In this document: one piece after another, positions 52,419 through 63,100 of the stretch | How positions within the stretch are numbered: the first letter of the stretch is position 1 | How the letters are laid out: each line of letters opens with the position of its first letter | Assembly (NCBI RefSeq): GCF_024159265.1 | Contig: NZ_JAMYWY010000001.1 | Coordinates: 3,596,001 to 3,660,000, forward strand | Direction: 5' to 3' | DNA: 64,000 bases | Source: Paenibacillus sp. 1781tsa1 | GTDB taxonomy: Bacteria > Bacillota > Bacilli > Paenibacillales > Paenibacillaceae | Program-made: the position numbers and the translations under genes | The notes under the pieces: generated by a model | Told to the model about the DNA's origin: nothing | Databases searched by the model: none | The model's input: the letters and a program-made list of their open reading frames with translations, nothing else

Positions 52419-54077
52419 GTGTTCATGTTTCGAAGTTCTTTTATTTTAGCCTTGTTGATGATGTGTCTGATGTCAGGCTTGGCTGCTTGTTCCGAGTCAG
52501 AGCAATCGGAAGATAAGGGTGCTTCGATAAAGGCTGACTTCACAGAAGAGATGCAGAGCCTCACTCTGAATCTGGAAGAACCGTCATGGAAGCTGGATAC
52601 CACACCCGTGAATCTAACGTGGTTCGTTGGGGCCGAATGGTACGGGCACACTTGGGGTGAAAGCCTGACTTCCAAATATGTCACCCAAAAAACAGGGGTC
52701 AATATCGAATTTGAAGTATCAACCGGTGAACCAAGCGAGATGTTATCACGGATGTTGACGACCGGTAGTCTGCCGGATTTGATAACCATCGGCTCCTGGG
52801 AGAGTGCGGTTAAAAAACTTCGAGAGAGTAATCTCATCTATGCCCTGGATGAGCTCGCCAACCAGTATGATCCTTACTTTTACAATGTAGCAGGTGATGG
52901 TGCTCTACAGTGGTATCGGCAGGAGGACGGTCATACCTATGTCATTCCCAATGATGCGTACAGTCCCGAACAGATCCGTTCAACCGGCTTGACGGGAGCG
53001 AACCAAACCTTTCTCGTACGCAAAGATCTGTATGAATCGATGGGCAAACCGGACCTTAGCACACCGAAAGGTTTTCTAGATGCACTGCACTTGCTGAAGA
53101 ATCAATATTCGGTTTATAAAGGTCAGCTCATCAGTCCATTTTGGGCACAGGGGAATGCATCCTATGGGATGACCGATTATTTGCAAAATCTCCTTGCAAT
53201 CCCCCATGAGGAGAACGGTAAAGTATACGACCGAATGACAGATCCCGATTATATCGAGTGGCTGAAAACATTTCGTACCGCTTACGAGCAGGGCCTGATT
53301 AATGTTGATTTTCTGGTCGACTCCAGTGCACAGGTGCAGGAAAAAACCAATCATGCCCAATACTTTATGATGATTCGGGAATGGACAGACATATCGGACC
53401 TCAATTCAAAATTGGAAGTCCTTACGAATCAGAGTTCATACTATATTGCTGTAGATGGACCCCGGAGCAGCAGGGGAGAATCCGCCAAACTGTTCCCCGG
53501 CAGCATGGATGGCTGGATGGTTACGATGATTAGCAGATCCACGAAAAACCCTGAACGAGCCATCCGATTTTTGACCTATCTGGCCAGCGAAGAAGGCCAA
53601 AGGGATTTATTTTTGGGCAAAGAAGGTGAAACCTGGACGATGGAGAATGGCAAACCCCGGTTGACGGCGGCAATGGTCCAGTTGCATGACACGGATCGGG
53701 AGCGGCTGGAAAAGGAATATGGCATTATGGATACCTACTGGATGCTGCGAAACCCTGCTTTCGTTAACCCGTGGAGACCAGAACATACTCCGTCCATTAA
53801 GCAAATGGAGGCGTTCGCTAACCAACACGCCGATCTGGACAGCGGCATCTATAGAGGACTCGATCCTGTAGGGGATTCCGATATAGCGTTAGCCTGGTCA
53901 CGTATTTCTCAGAATTGGGAAGAGGTGCTTCCAGAACTGATTACAGCGAAGGATGAAGCTGCCTTTGACAAAATTTTCGAAAACTTTCTGATACGTCGTG
54001 TGAACTACGGCTTTAACCAGGTGATGGAATATCGCCAGGCTGAACTGGAACTGCGGAAAGCCAAGATAGCCAGATAA
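52419..54077 (+). CDS. Orphan extracellular solute-binding lipoprotein (sugar type)
   Basis: A 552-residue lipoprotein; lipobox SGLAAC with Cys24. Start GTG 52419 is 7 bases after AAAGGAGG; ATG 52425 is the alternative. The mature part is of the LplA/family 1 kind (PVNLTWFVGAEWYGHTWGES, TKNPERAIRFLTYLASEEGQ, PAFVNPWRPEHTPSIKQMEA). There are no permease genes on either side; instead a YesM kinase and YesN regulator follow within 75 and 3 bases. This suggests a sensing rather than importing protein, handing a glycan ligand to the kinase. The likely target genes are the GH16 glucanase and GH32 fructanase downstream. Confidence 0.92.
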   Translation: MFMFRSSFILALLMMCLMSGLAACSESEQSEDKGASIKADFTEEMQSLTLNLEEPSWKLDTTPVNLTWFVGAEWYGHTWGESLTSKYVTQKTGVNIEFEVSTGEPSEMLSRMLTTGSLPDLITIGSWESAVKKLRESNLIYALDELANQYDPYFYNVAGDGALQWYRQEDGHTYVIPNDAYSPEQIRSTGLTGANQTFLVRKDLYESMGKPDLSTPKGFLDALHLLKNQYSVYKGQLISPFWAQGNASYGMTDYLQNLLAIPHEENGKVYDRMTDPDYIEWLKTFRTAYEQGLINVDFLVDSSAQVQEKTNHAQYFMMIREWTDISDLNSKLEVLTNQSSYYIAVDGPRSSRGESAKLFPGSMDGWMVTMISRSTKNPERAIRFLTYLASEEGQRDLFLGKEGETWTMENGKPRLTAAMVQLHDTDRERLEKEYGIMDTYWMLRNPAFVNPWRPEHTPSIKQMEAFANQHADLDSGIYRGLDPVGDSDIALAWSRISQNWEEVLPELITAKDEAAFDKIFENFLIRRVNYGFNQVMEYRQAELELRKAKIAR

Positions 54078-54151
54078 CCATTCCCTAATACATGGTTACC
54101 TTTCAGCTAACTAGTAATATATGGTATAACAAAGGTGGTGAATACATCAGA

Positions 54152-55990
54152 ATGAAATACCTGCTAACGAGATTGAAGAAGCTTTATCGCAATGCCCGTA
54201 TATCCCAAAAGCTCTTTCTGGCATTTAGCCTGATGATTGCCATACCTGTTATTTTGATATCCTTTGTGTATATCCGTATGCAAGAAAACCAGTTATATAA
54301 GGACGCTATGGCAACAGGCAACAGTCACGTTTCATGGCTGAATGAACAATTGCGCAGAAGAATGGACATGATTGAGAACGCTTCCAACACAGCCCTCACT
54401 CAAAAGTCATTTGTGGATTTTATTCATTCCAATATGGTTGTGGATGGACTGCGTCTGGTAAAGTTCAAGCAAAACCAGTATGAGCAAATGCTCAATATCA
54501 TTCAAAGCAATGCGATGATCAGTGAGCTTAGCTTTTACGTCGATAACCCAAACTTATATGAAATCTGGCCTGAAATCTATCATTACAAGAAATTTTCGCC
54601 GCAGGATTATTGGGTAAAGCTTCGGGATGAAGGTGGTGCGGCTTACCGCTTATTTTCTTTTAGGGATGGTGAGCACACCTTATCCTACTATCGTCTGGTT
54701 CGCCTTCAAGGGCAAGAAAAAAAACGCCCTAGTATTATGGAAGTGCGAGTTCCCCACAGCATGTTTTTCAGCGACCTGCTACAGGAGAACAAGGGGGACT
54801 TCTTTTCGGTATTGATGAACGCAAGTGATCCTCCCCAGTATGTTTACAATCCCCAGCATGAGTTTTCGGAAAAGTACGGGCTGGGGCTGAAGGAGATCCT
54901 TGGCAGTATTCATCGGCAGCTGGATATATCGCCGCAGGAAAGCCCGCTTCAGGTCAGGGTGGGAGATCAGAGTTACTATGTATTGTATCGATACATCGCT
55001 CCGTTGAACACTTATGTGGTCGATATTGCTTCCCATCAGGCATTGATGAAGGGACCGCGCAGTTGGTATGCATTTGTGGTAACGATTACATTATGTGTAT
55101 TGCTGCTAATTATGCTACTCGTATCCCAAACGACGCGGCGTATTTTCCGGCGATTGGACAGCGTACTCGTTTCAATGCGTCAGGTACGGAAAGGCGAGCT
55201 GGATGCAATGATTGATACAGGCCTGGATGAGAACGAAAGAGGAGATGAAATCGATGAGGTGGCGGTGAATTACAATAAAATGTTACATGAAGTCAAACGT
55301 CTAATGACACAGGTCGTGGATAAGCAGTTAATTGCCAAAAACGCACAGTTACACTCCCTGCATTCGCAGATTAACTCCCACTTTTTATATAACGCTCTGG
55401 AATCGATCCGGATGGTGGCAGAGGTACAGCGGCAGCCTACAATAGCCAATTCATTGGTGTCATTGGGCTCCCAGCTACGCTACAGCATGCAGTGGCGTAA
55501 CGATACCGTTGCTTTTCGTGAGGAACTTGCCAATATCCAAAGTTATATTGAATTTATCAACTTTATGGAAGGCGGCAGTATCGTTATGACGGCAGATCTT
55601 CCTCAGGAGATCCTTCGCTACGCCATTCCCAAGATGTGTATGCAGCCCATCGTTGAAAATGCCGTTCATCACGGGGCACCTTCAGGTGGCAGGGTATCTA
55701 TAGAGATTACCTTTTCTGTGGAGAATGACAGTCTGCTGTTCATTAACATAAGAGATGACGGAGAGGGGTTAGAGCCTGAGATGTTACACCGTCTTCAGGC
55801 AGTACTGCGAAGCGAATCGGATACGCCGATGGTTACTAGCAGGAGCGGGCTTGGTTTGGAAAACGTGAATAAGCGGTTGCAGCTTCATTATGGCAAGAAT
55901 TGCGGTCTTTGGATTGATAGTGTGCAAGGTGCATATACCTGTGTAACGATACGCTTGCCTTGGGAAAATGGTAATCTTGGAGGGTGGTAG
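54152..55990 (+). CDS. YesM-type sensor histidine kinase of the GH16/GH32 locus
   Basis: A 612-residue membrane kinase. ATG 54152 follows AAAGGTGGTG at an 11-base gap; the open frame starts at 54092 without a site. TM1 is ISQKLFLAFSLMIAIPVILI, a dCache-like outer domain of about 270 residues follows, TM2 is AFVVTITLCVLLLIMLLVSQ, then HAMP, QINSHFLYNALESIRMVAEV with the phospho-His (Ser replaces the more common Pro), and the ATPase (PIVENAVHHGAPSGGRVSIE, IRDDGEGLEPEML, GLGLENVNKRLQLHYG). It is between an orphan binding protein and a YesN regulator. Confidence 0.93.
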   Translation: MKYLLTRLKKLYRNARISQKLFLAFSLMIAIPVILISFVYIRMQENQLYKDAMATGNSHVSWLNEQLRRRMDMIENASNTALTQKSFVDFIHSNMVVDGLRLVKFKQNQYEQMLNIIQSNAMISELSFYVDNPNLYEIWPEIYHYKKFSPQDYWVKLRDEGGAAYRLFSFRDGEHTLSYYRLVRLQGQEKKRPSIMEVRVPHSMFFSDLLQENKGDFFSVLMNASDPPQYVYNPQHEFSEKYGLGLKEILGSIHRQLDISPQESPLQVRVGDQSYYVLYRYIAPLNTYVVDIASHQALMKGPRSWYAFVVTITLCVLLLIMLLVSQTTRRIFRRLDSVLVSMRQVRKGELDAMIDTGLDENERGDEIDEVAVNYNKMLHEVKRLMTQVVDKQLIAKNAQLHSLHSQINSHFLYNALESIRMVAEVQRQPTIANSLVSLGSQLRYSMQWRNDTVAFREELANIQSYIEFINFMEGGSIVMTADLPQEILRYAIPKMCMQPIVENAVHHGAPSGGRVSIEITFSVENDSLLFINIRDDGEGLEPEMLHRLQAVLRSESDTPMVTSRSGLGLENVNKRLQLHYGKNCGLWIDSVQGAYTCVTIRLPWENGNLGGW

Positions 55991-55993
55991 AGC

Positions 55994-57535
55994 ATGATTA
56001 ATATCCTGATTGTGGACGATCAAAAACACATTCGTGACGGCCTGCAGGCCATGCTGCATCAATTTCCTCTGGAACTGAACAACATATATTGTGCCGCGAG
56101 CGGGATGGAGGCGCTGTGCCTATTGCGGCAGCATTGCATTCACATCGTTATTACCGATATTAGGATGCCGGATATGGATGGGTTGGCACTCATGGCTCAA
56201 AGCAAAGAGGAATATATGGATGTGGAATACCTCATTATCAGCGGTTATAGTGATTTTACATATGCCCAAAAAGCGATCGGGCTTGGGGCAAAGGGCTACT
56301 TGCTAAAACCTTTGAAGCGAGAGGATCTGCAAAATTCCCTGGAGCATGTATGGCAAGAGATCCAGACACGGCAGGCACTTACACATAATATGCAGCATGT
56401 ATCCCGTCTCGCCCAAGAGACCGATCGTAAAGAATTAAGAATGTTTATGCAAGGAGCGTTAAGTGATGACGCATGGATTCTTCAGATTGAGGAACAAAAT
56501 GATGCGTTATGGCGTAATTATCGCCTAGCCCTGCTGAGGGAAGAAGTTGGCATTAACCAGCCCGGAGCCAGCAGCACCCATAGTATGGAATCCATTGCTT
56601 ATCGTGTGTTTGGCAGACAAGGTTGTATTTGCCTGCAACATCGCCCATACCTGATCCTTGCGGTGGATGCGTCCATAGATCCAGGTGTTTTTCCTGCAGC
56701 ACTCAAGGAAGGAAAGATCGATGCCATAACGGCCATGACTAACCCGATTCAGGGGTTAAAAGAACTACCAGACAGCTATAACCAAGTGCTTGAGCTCTAT
56801 CGCCACAGTTACCTGTTTCCTGATCAGTACAGTATCTTTCCGGCACATATTGAGCATATGGAGCAGCAGTGGCAACTTCCCTATGAAGACCTATATGAAC
56901 TCTTCCAGTCAGTCGGAACAGATAACAGTGGAATAATTACTCAGGGTATTTCTACAATATTTCACAAAAAGGTGCTGCAACGCTATCCTATTCGCTATAC
57001 CCAACAGCTCTGCGCTGCCACCGTTCAGATGATGGAGGAATACGAACGAGTTATTCGCCCTTATATGGGGGAAGAAGTGCTGGACCTTGAATCATTGCGT
57101 AATCTCTTTGATTATCAAGGGATGCGTGATTATATACAAGCACTGCAACAGCAGCTGCTTCGGCTGAATCAGTTCTATTATGACTATAAGTGCAGCTATC
57201 GCCATTCGCACGATCTCAATGAAGCCATTCGTTATATACACGAGAGTTACCATAAACCACTGGACCTTGCGATGGTATCCAATCATGTATCGCTTAATTA
57301 TGCTTATTTTTCAAATCTGTTCAAGAAGAATATGGGTAAAGGTTTTGCTGAATACCTACGAGATGTGCGTCTGGATAAAGCGCGGCGGCTTCTCGCCGAA
57401 ACGGATCATAAAATTGTTGAGGTTGCTGCTATGGTTGGATATGAGAGCTACAAAAGCTTTACACGCGCGTTCCGACATGTGATGCAGATCCAACCCACAG
57501 AGTACCGACAGATGATGCGGCAGAGGGCAGATTGA
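55994..57535 (+). CDS. YesN-type AraC response regulator of the GH16/GH32 locus
   Basis: A 513-residue regulator that begins 3 bases after the kinase stop, with GGAGGGTGG before it. Receiver: MINILIVDDQKHIRDGLQAM, phospho-Asp55 in IVITDIRMPDMDG, Lys in GYLLKPLKRED. A helical linker follows, then the two AraC HTH units (LDLAMVSNHVSLNYAYFSNL FKKN; KIVEVAAMVGYESYKSFTRA FRHV) and IQPTEYRQMM. It probably activates the glucanase gene 155 bases downstream and perhaps the fructanase gene. Confidence 0.94.
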   Translation: MINILIVDDQKHIRDGLQAMLHQFPLELNNIYCAASGMEALCLLRQHCIHIVITDIRMPDMDGLALMAQSKEEYMDVEYLIISGYSDFTYAQKAIGLGAKGYLLKPLKREDLQNSLEHVWQEIQTRQALTHNMQHVSRLAQETDRKELRMFMQGALSDDAWILQIEEQNDALWRNYRLALLREEVGINQPGASSTHSMESIAYRVFGRQGCICLQHRPYLILAVDASIDPGVFPAALKEGKIDAITAMTNPIQGLKELPDSYNQVLELYRHSYLFPDQYSIFPAHIEHMEQQWQLPYEDLYELFQSVGTDNSGIITQGISTIFHKKVLQRYPIRYTQQLCAATVQMMEEYERVIRPYMGEEVLDLESLRNLFDYQGMRDYIQALQQQLLRLNQFYYDYKCSYRHSHDLNEAIRYIHESYHKPLDLAMVSNHVSLNYAYFSNLFKKNMGKGFAEYLRDVRLDKARRLLAETDHKIVEVAAMVGYESYKSFTRAFRHVMQIQPTEYRQMMRQRAD

Positions 57536-57579
57536 ATTAAAACCCAAAAAATTGGGATATCACAAAAACAATTGTACCT

Positions 57580-57639
57580 TTTCAGCAAATTAACCTATTC
57601 GCTAGAATAAAGATATCCCCCCCCATGTAAGCGATTTCC
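57580..57639 (+). promoter_or_regulatory. GH16 promoter and cre box
   Basis: -35 TTTCAG (57580-57585), 17-base spacer, -10 TAGAAT (57603-57608). ATGTAAGCGATTTCC (57625-57639) fits the cre consensus at nearly every position and sits just after the expected start, a roadblock position for CcpA. Confidence 0.55.
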
Positions 57640-57690
57640 TTAATGCACATGGATTGGGAGAAGCTATTATTCTATTAAAGGAGGGCAATG

Positions 57691-59739
57691 ATGAAACCAT
57701 CTCACTTTACGCAGAAACGGTTTATGAAAAAGGTACTCGGTATGTTGCTTGTGGTTGTGATGCTGGCTAGTGTTGGCATACTGCCAGCTTCAAAGGTTCA
57801 GGCAGCCGGAACTACTGTAACCTCAATGGAGTACTTTTCACCCGCAGACGGGCCTGTTATTTCAAAATCAGGTGTTGGCAAGGCCAGCTACGGATTTGTT
57901 ATGCCTAAGTTCAATGGGGGCTCAGCAACATGGAATGACGTTTACAGTGATGTAGGCGTTAATGTAAAAGTAGGAAACAACTGGGTTGATATCGACCAGG
58001 CAGGCGGTTATATCTATAACCAAAACTGGGGGCACTGGAGCGATGGCGGCTTCAATGGCTATTGGTTCACACTCTCCGCAACAACCGAGATTCAACTGTA
58101 CTCCAAAGCGAATGGTGTTAAGCTGGAGTATCAACTTGTATTCCAAAACATCAACAAAACAACCATTACAGCGATGAATGCAACACAAGGTCCACAGATC
58201 ACAGCAGGTTTCACAGGCGGTGCAGGCTTTACATATCCAACGTTCAACAATAATCCTGCGATCACTTATGAAGCTGTTGCGGATGATTTGAAGGTGTATG
58301 TCAAACCTGTAAACAGCAGCACCTGGATTGATATTGACAATAACGCAGCCAGCGGCTGGATCTACGATCAAAATTTTGGCCAATTCACGGATGGCGGCGG
58401 TGGGTACTGGTTTAACGTAACGGAGTCGATCAATGTCAAATTGGAATCAAAGACTTCTTCGGCTAATCTTGTTTATACGATTACGTTTAATGAACCTACA
58501 AGAAATTCGTATGTCATTACGCCATACGAAGGAACAACCTTCACAGCAGATGCGAATGGTTCCATTGGGGTTCCGCTTCCGAAAATTGATGGGGGGGCGC
58601 CAATCGCCAAGGAACTGGGCAATTTTGTATACCAAATTAACATCAACGGACAATGGGTTGATTTGAGTAACTCCAGCCAGAGCAAATTTGCATACTCCGG
58701 TAATGGGTACAACAATATGTCCGATGCCAACCAGTGGGGATACTGGGCCGATTACGTCTATGGCCTTTGGTTCCAGCCGATCCAAGAAAATATGCAGATT
58801 CGTATCGGCTATCCACTGAACGGTCAGGCGGGCGGAAATATTGGCAACAACTTCGTCAACTATACCTTTATCGGCAATCCCAATGCTCCGCGTCCGGATG
58901 TATCCGATCAAGAGGATATCTCCATCGGAACACCAACCAACCCGGCTATCGCGGGCATGAACCTCATTTGGCAGGATGAATTTAACGGAACTACGCTGGA
59001 TACAAGCAAATGGAACTATGAAACAGGATATTATCTCAACAACGATCCCGCTACATGGGGATGGGGTAATGCAGAGCTGCAGCACTACACAAACAGCACT
59101 CAAAATGTATATGTACAGGACGGGAAGCTGAATATCAAAGCTATGAACGACAGCAAATCTTTCCCACAAGATCCGAATCGGTATGCACAGTATTCTTCAG
59201 GAAAGATTAACACCAAGGATAAACTGTCCTTGAAGTACGGCAGAGTCGATTTTCGTGCCAAGCTTCCTACCGGTGATGGTGTATGGCCAGCACTGTGGAT
59301 GCTTCCACAAGACTCGGTATACGGCACTTGGGCTGCATCAGGTGAAATTGATGTTATGGAAGCGAGAGGCCGTCTGCCTGGATCAGTAAGCGGTACCATA
59401 CACTTTGGTGGACAATGGCCCGGGAACCAGTATTCGGGCGGCGATTATCACTTCCCGGCAGGGCAAACTATTGCCAATGATTATCATGTATACTCGGTAG
59501 TCTGGGAAGAGGACAACATCAAATGGTATGTGGACGGCAAGTTTTTCTATAAAGTCACTAACGAGCAGTGGTATTCCGCAGCTGCACCGAATAATCCGAA
59601 TGCACCTTTCGATGAGCCGTTCTACCTCATTATGAACTTGGCAGTCGGCGGAAACTTTGACGGCGGCCGTATTCCAAATGCCTCCGATATCCCGGCGACT
59701 ATGCAAGTAGATTATGTACGCGTGTATAAAGAACAGTAA
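57691..59739 (+). CDS. Secreted GH16 endo-beta-1,3(4)-glucanase with three N-terminal repeats
   Basis: A 682-residue secreted enzyme. ATG 57691 is 5 bases after AAAGGAGGG; ATG 57688 is only 2 away. Signal peptide to about residue 40 (VLGMLLVVVMLASVGILPAS KVQA). Three tandem modules of about 110-130 residues fill 45-420; all share WVDIDQAGGYIYNQNWGHWS / WIDIDNNAASGWIYDQNFGQ / WVDLSNSSQSKFAYSGNGYN and a following G.W or GYWF strand. I cannot assign them to a known CBM family. The GH16 domain (about 425-682) starts LIWQDEFNGTTLDTSKWNYE and has the catalytic GEIDVMEARG with nucleophile Glu552 and acid/base Glu557; the extra Met between Asp554 and Glu557 marks the laminarinase/ beta-1,3-glucanase type over lichenase (EIDIEF). 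It degrades beta-1,3-glucan outside the cell. Confidence 0.93.
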   Translation: MKPSHFTQKRFMKKVLGMLLVVVMLASVGILPASKVQAAGTTVTSMEYFSPADGPVISKSGVGKASYGFVMPKFNGGSATWNDVYSDVGVNVKVGNNWVDIDQAGGYIYNQNWGHWSDGGFNGYWFTLSATTEIQLYSKANGVKLEYQLVFQNINKTTITAMNATQGPQITAGFTGGAGFTYPTFNNNPAITYEAVADDLKVYVKPVNSSTWIDIDNNAASGWIYDQNFGQFTDGGGGYWFNVTESINVKLESKTSSANLVYTITFNEPTRNSYVITPYEGTTFTADANGSIGVPLPKIDGGAPIAKELGNFVYQININGQWVDLSNSSQSKFAYSGNGYNNMSDANQWGYWADYVYGLWFQPIQENMQIRIGYPLNGQAGGNIGNNFVNYTFIGNPNAPRPDVSDQEDISIGTPTNPAIAGMNLIWQDEFNGTTLDTSKWNYETGYYLNNDPATWGWGNAELQHYTNSTQNVYVQDGKLNIKAMNDSKSFPQDPNRYAQYSSGKINTKDKLSLKYGRVDFRAKLPTGDGVWPALWMLPQDSVYGTWAASGEIDVMEARGRLPGSVSGTIHFGGQWPGNQYSGGDYHFPAGQTIANDYHVYSVVWEEDNIKWYVDGKFFYKVTNEQWYSAAAPNNPNAPFDEPFYLIMNLAVGGNFDGGRIPNASDIPATMQVDYVRVYKEQ

Positions 59740-59830
59740 TTTGCAATTTCCGATACGGAGAATGAAGATCAGATCGAACAGATGCCGGGCAAACCGAAGA
59801 ACCTGAAATCTCATACTTTAAACTAGGCTT

Positions 59831-59872
59831 ACGACCGATTCCCAATATTTCTACCTGGGAATCGGTCGTTTA
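59831..59872 (+). terminator. Intrinsic terminator after the GH16 gene
   Basis: ACGACCGATTCCCA (59831-59844) pairs perfectly with TGGGAATCGGTCGT (59856-59869), then TT. Confidence 0.85.
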
Positions 59873-59946
59873 CATTTGTAAACTATGTTGTTTAAAAATA
59901 AAGAAGACTAATTAGACTGACTTAAAAAAAGTTGTTATTATCAATT

Positions 59947-59993
59947 AAAATCCATAAAATGTGCAAATGTAAACTTATTTTGTGGATTTTTTT
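59947..59993 (+). terminator. Second AT-rich hairpin between GH16 and GH32
   Basis: AAAATCCATAAAAT pairs with ATTTTGTGGATTTT (one G-U pair), followed by TTT. It is upstream of the GH32 promoter, so it is a backup terminator rather than an attenuator. Confidence 0.55.
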
Positions 59994-60026
59994 ATATATA
60001 AATATGTGCAATAAACCAAAAATACT

Positions 60027-60055
60027 TTGACAAATGAAAACGGGTGAATTATTTT
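60027..60055 (+). promoter_or_regulatory. GH32 fructanase promoter
   Basis: -35 TTGACA (60027-60032), 17-base spacer, -10 TATTTT (60050-60055). TGAAAACGGGTGAA in the spacer (60035-60048) is a partial cre match (11 of 14). Confidence 0.65.
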
Positions 60056-60107
60056 GTTAATAAGAAATGTATTTCAAACACATTACGGCCAGAAAAGAGG
60101 GGAAGAA

Positions 60108-63100
60108 ATGAAAGATAAATCTAGATTCACAATATGTCTTCTGATGGCAACGGGATTAGCTCTGACTTCAACCGGTATTGTTACATCTGAATCAGTTGCA
60201 GCTAGTGCTGTGCTCGCTGATCAGGAAACAAATAAACAGGCAAAGGAGGAGCTTGACATTTTTGAAAGCGCATCCAAATTAAACACCAATCTGATAGGCT
60301 GGCAAGTGAAAGGAAAAGGGAAATTAGAGGATACTTCTGAAGGAATCTTGCTAACTTCACAACCTAAAGAAAATGTAATGGCCATCTCAGAGACGGTGTC
60401 CGATGATTTTATCTATGAAGCTGATGTCATGATCATGGATACGAAGGCAGACGCTACATTGTTGTTTCGTTCTAATGAGGATGGCTTTAGCTCGTACATG
60501 CTGCAAATCGTTCCGGATGCTGGTCTGATTCGATTAAGAGATGCAAGAAATGGAGATGCGAAATTAAAGGAGGAGCGTAAAGTTTCTGTTGAAATGGAGC
60601 AGATCTATCATCTCAAAGTGAAGGCAGTGGGTTCCTCGTTAAAAGTATATTGGGGCAATCAATATCAACCATTGATTGATGTTCAGGACATTTCGTATCA
60701 AAGTGGGAACCTTGGACTCCATGTATGGGATGGGTCCGCCTTATTTTCGAACATCGTAGTGAGTGATCTGAAAGGTAATTTGGGTTCGGTGCTTTCTAAC
60801 AAGGGAAAATGGCAGCCTGATATCGGCGGCAAAAGAGGGACGGTAGAACAGGAGAGCAAAGCACAGCAAATCTATAATAAAGAGGCGGCTGATATGGTGT
60901 ATGAAGGAAATATTACCCTGCGTCCCGATTCTATTGCAGCTCTCGCATTTCGATCTTCCACCGATGGAGCTGAAGGATATGAAGCTACCCTTACGAAGGA
61001 AGGAGATCAGGTCCGTGTAAGTTTGACAAATACAAAAGGAACAGTAATTGCAAGTTCGCTACGTACTTATCCGAGTCAGGTAGGAGCCAAACATCATGTG
61101 GAAATCAAGGCAAAAGGAGATCGAATTCAGGTCTTTCTGGATGGATACACTACGGCCGCGATTGACGTGAAAGATTCAACCTACAGGATTGGAAGTACTG
61201 GAATTGTTGTGAAACAAGGGACGGCTTACTTCCAGGATACTTATGTGACGGAACTGGGACAATATTATAACGAAATATATCGTCCACAATATCACTACAC
61301 GCCAATACGTGGTTCAGCAAGTGATCCGAATGGACTCGTCTACTTCGAAGGAGAATATCATCTCTTCCATCAGGATGGAGGAACATGGGCGCATGCGGTA
61401 AGTACAGATATGCTGAACTGGAAACGGCTTCCGATTGCACTTCCGTGGAATGATCAAGGTCATGTCTGGTCTGGGTCCGCTGTTGCGGATATGACAAATG
61501 CATCTGGTTTATTCGGAGATTCAGGAGGAAAGGGCCTTATTGCATACTACACTTCCTTTAATCCGGATAGCCCGAATGGGAACCAGCGTATAGGTCTGGC
61601 TTACAGCAAAGACCAAGGTCGTACTTGGGAGTATTCGAAGGAACGCCCGATTGTGATCGAGAACCCAGGTAAGAGCGGAGAAGATGCTGGGACTTGGGAT
61701 TTCCGCGATCCGAAAGTAATCCGTGATGATGAGAATAACCGCTGGGTTATGGTTGTGTCCGGAGGAGATCATATTCGTTTCTATACATCAACGAATTTAC
61801 TTGACTGGACATTGACAGATAATTGGGGATATGGGGATTACGTACGCGGAGGCGTATGGGAATGCCCGGATTTGTTCCAGCTTCCGGTAGACGGAACGTC
61901 ACAGAAGAAGTGGGTTATGATGATCAGTACGGGAGCAAATCCAAAAACAGGCGGATCAGATGCCGAGTATTTTATCGGTCATTTAACAGCCGATGGGAAA
62001 TTCGTGAATGATAATCCGGCGGGTAAGGTGTTAAGAACAGATTTTGGTAAAGAGTTTTACGCATCGATGTCTTTCGCTAACATGCCTGATCATCGCACAG
62101 TGATGATGGCGTGGATGACGAATTGGGACTATCCGTTCGCTTTCCCAACGTCCAATTGGAAAGGTGAACTAACCATTCCGAGAGAAGTATCATTGGTAAC
62201 GACCGAAGATGGAATTCGGATGATGCAAAGTCCAATCAAAGAATTGGAATCATTACGTAAACCTTTGTATTCTGCTTCTAACAAGTCGGTGAGTCCTTCT
62301 TCCGGGAATCTGTTAAAAGGTCTTATTTCCGGTGTTTACGAAATTGAAGCTGAAATTGAAATCCCTAAAGCTAGCACAGCGACCGAGTTTGGCTTTAACA
62401 TTCGTGAGGGTGCAAATCAGAAGACGGTCGTGGGTTATAAGACAAGTGATAGTCATATGTTTGTGGACCGAACTGCATCCGGTGAAACGGATTTTTCAAG
62501 CCTTTTCAGTAAGAAACATGAAGCACCTATGCACATGGAGAATAATCGGATTAAGATGCGTATTCTTGTGGATGAGTCTTCTGTTGAAGCCTTTGGTAAC
62601 GACGGCAAAGTCGTCTTTTCAGATGTTATATTTCCGGACCCTGCTAGTAGAGCGATAAGCTTTTATGTAAAAGGCGGTAGTGTGAATGTTGTTTCCTTGA
62701 AAGTGCATCAACTTCAATCTGTCTGGAACGAGGACATTCCTGCAAAAGCTCAGATAAAGATGGATACGAGGGTTCGGGAACTAGGTATTGGGGAGTCGAA
62801 TACACTGCAGGCGATGGTTGAGTATGGACCAGGTCTAGGCGTTCAACCACTTAAGTGGAATTCTAGTAATAAAGAAGTAATAACCATAGACTTGGCAGAC
62901 AACTCACACGCAGTTATTAAGGCGAAAAAAGAAGGGGAGTCCACAATCACCGTATCCACTCCGAATGGTAAAGCTTCCACTAGTGTGCTCGTTAAAGTCA
63001 TAGGTGGCGAGTTCCGAACAAACCTGAGTGGATGGACTAAAGATCTGTCTGCTGCTTCATGGCTAGTTAGTGAACATGGGATCCGTGGTAAATATTTTAG

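Noticed and set aside
58447..59169. 240-codon open frame on the minus strand inside the GH16 gene
   Set aside because: Antisense shadow of a strongly supported GH16 coding sequence; no ribosome site and no recognisable domain.
59947..60107. Attenuator or riboswitch before the GH32 gene
   Set aside because: The hairpin lies upstream of the likely TTGACA/TATTTT promoter, so it is not in the leader.
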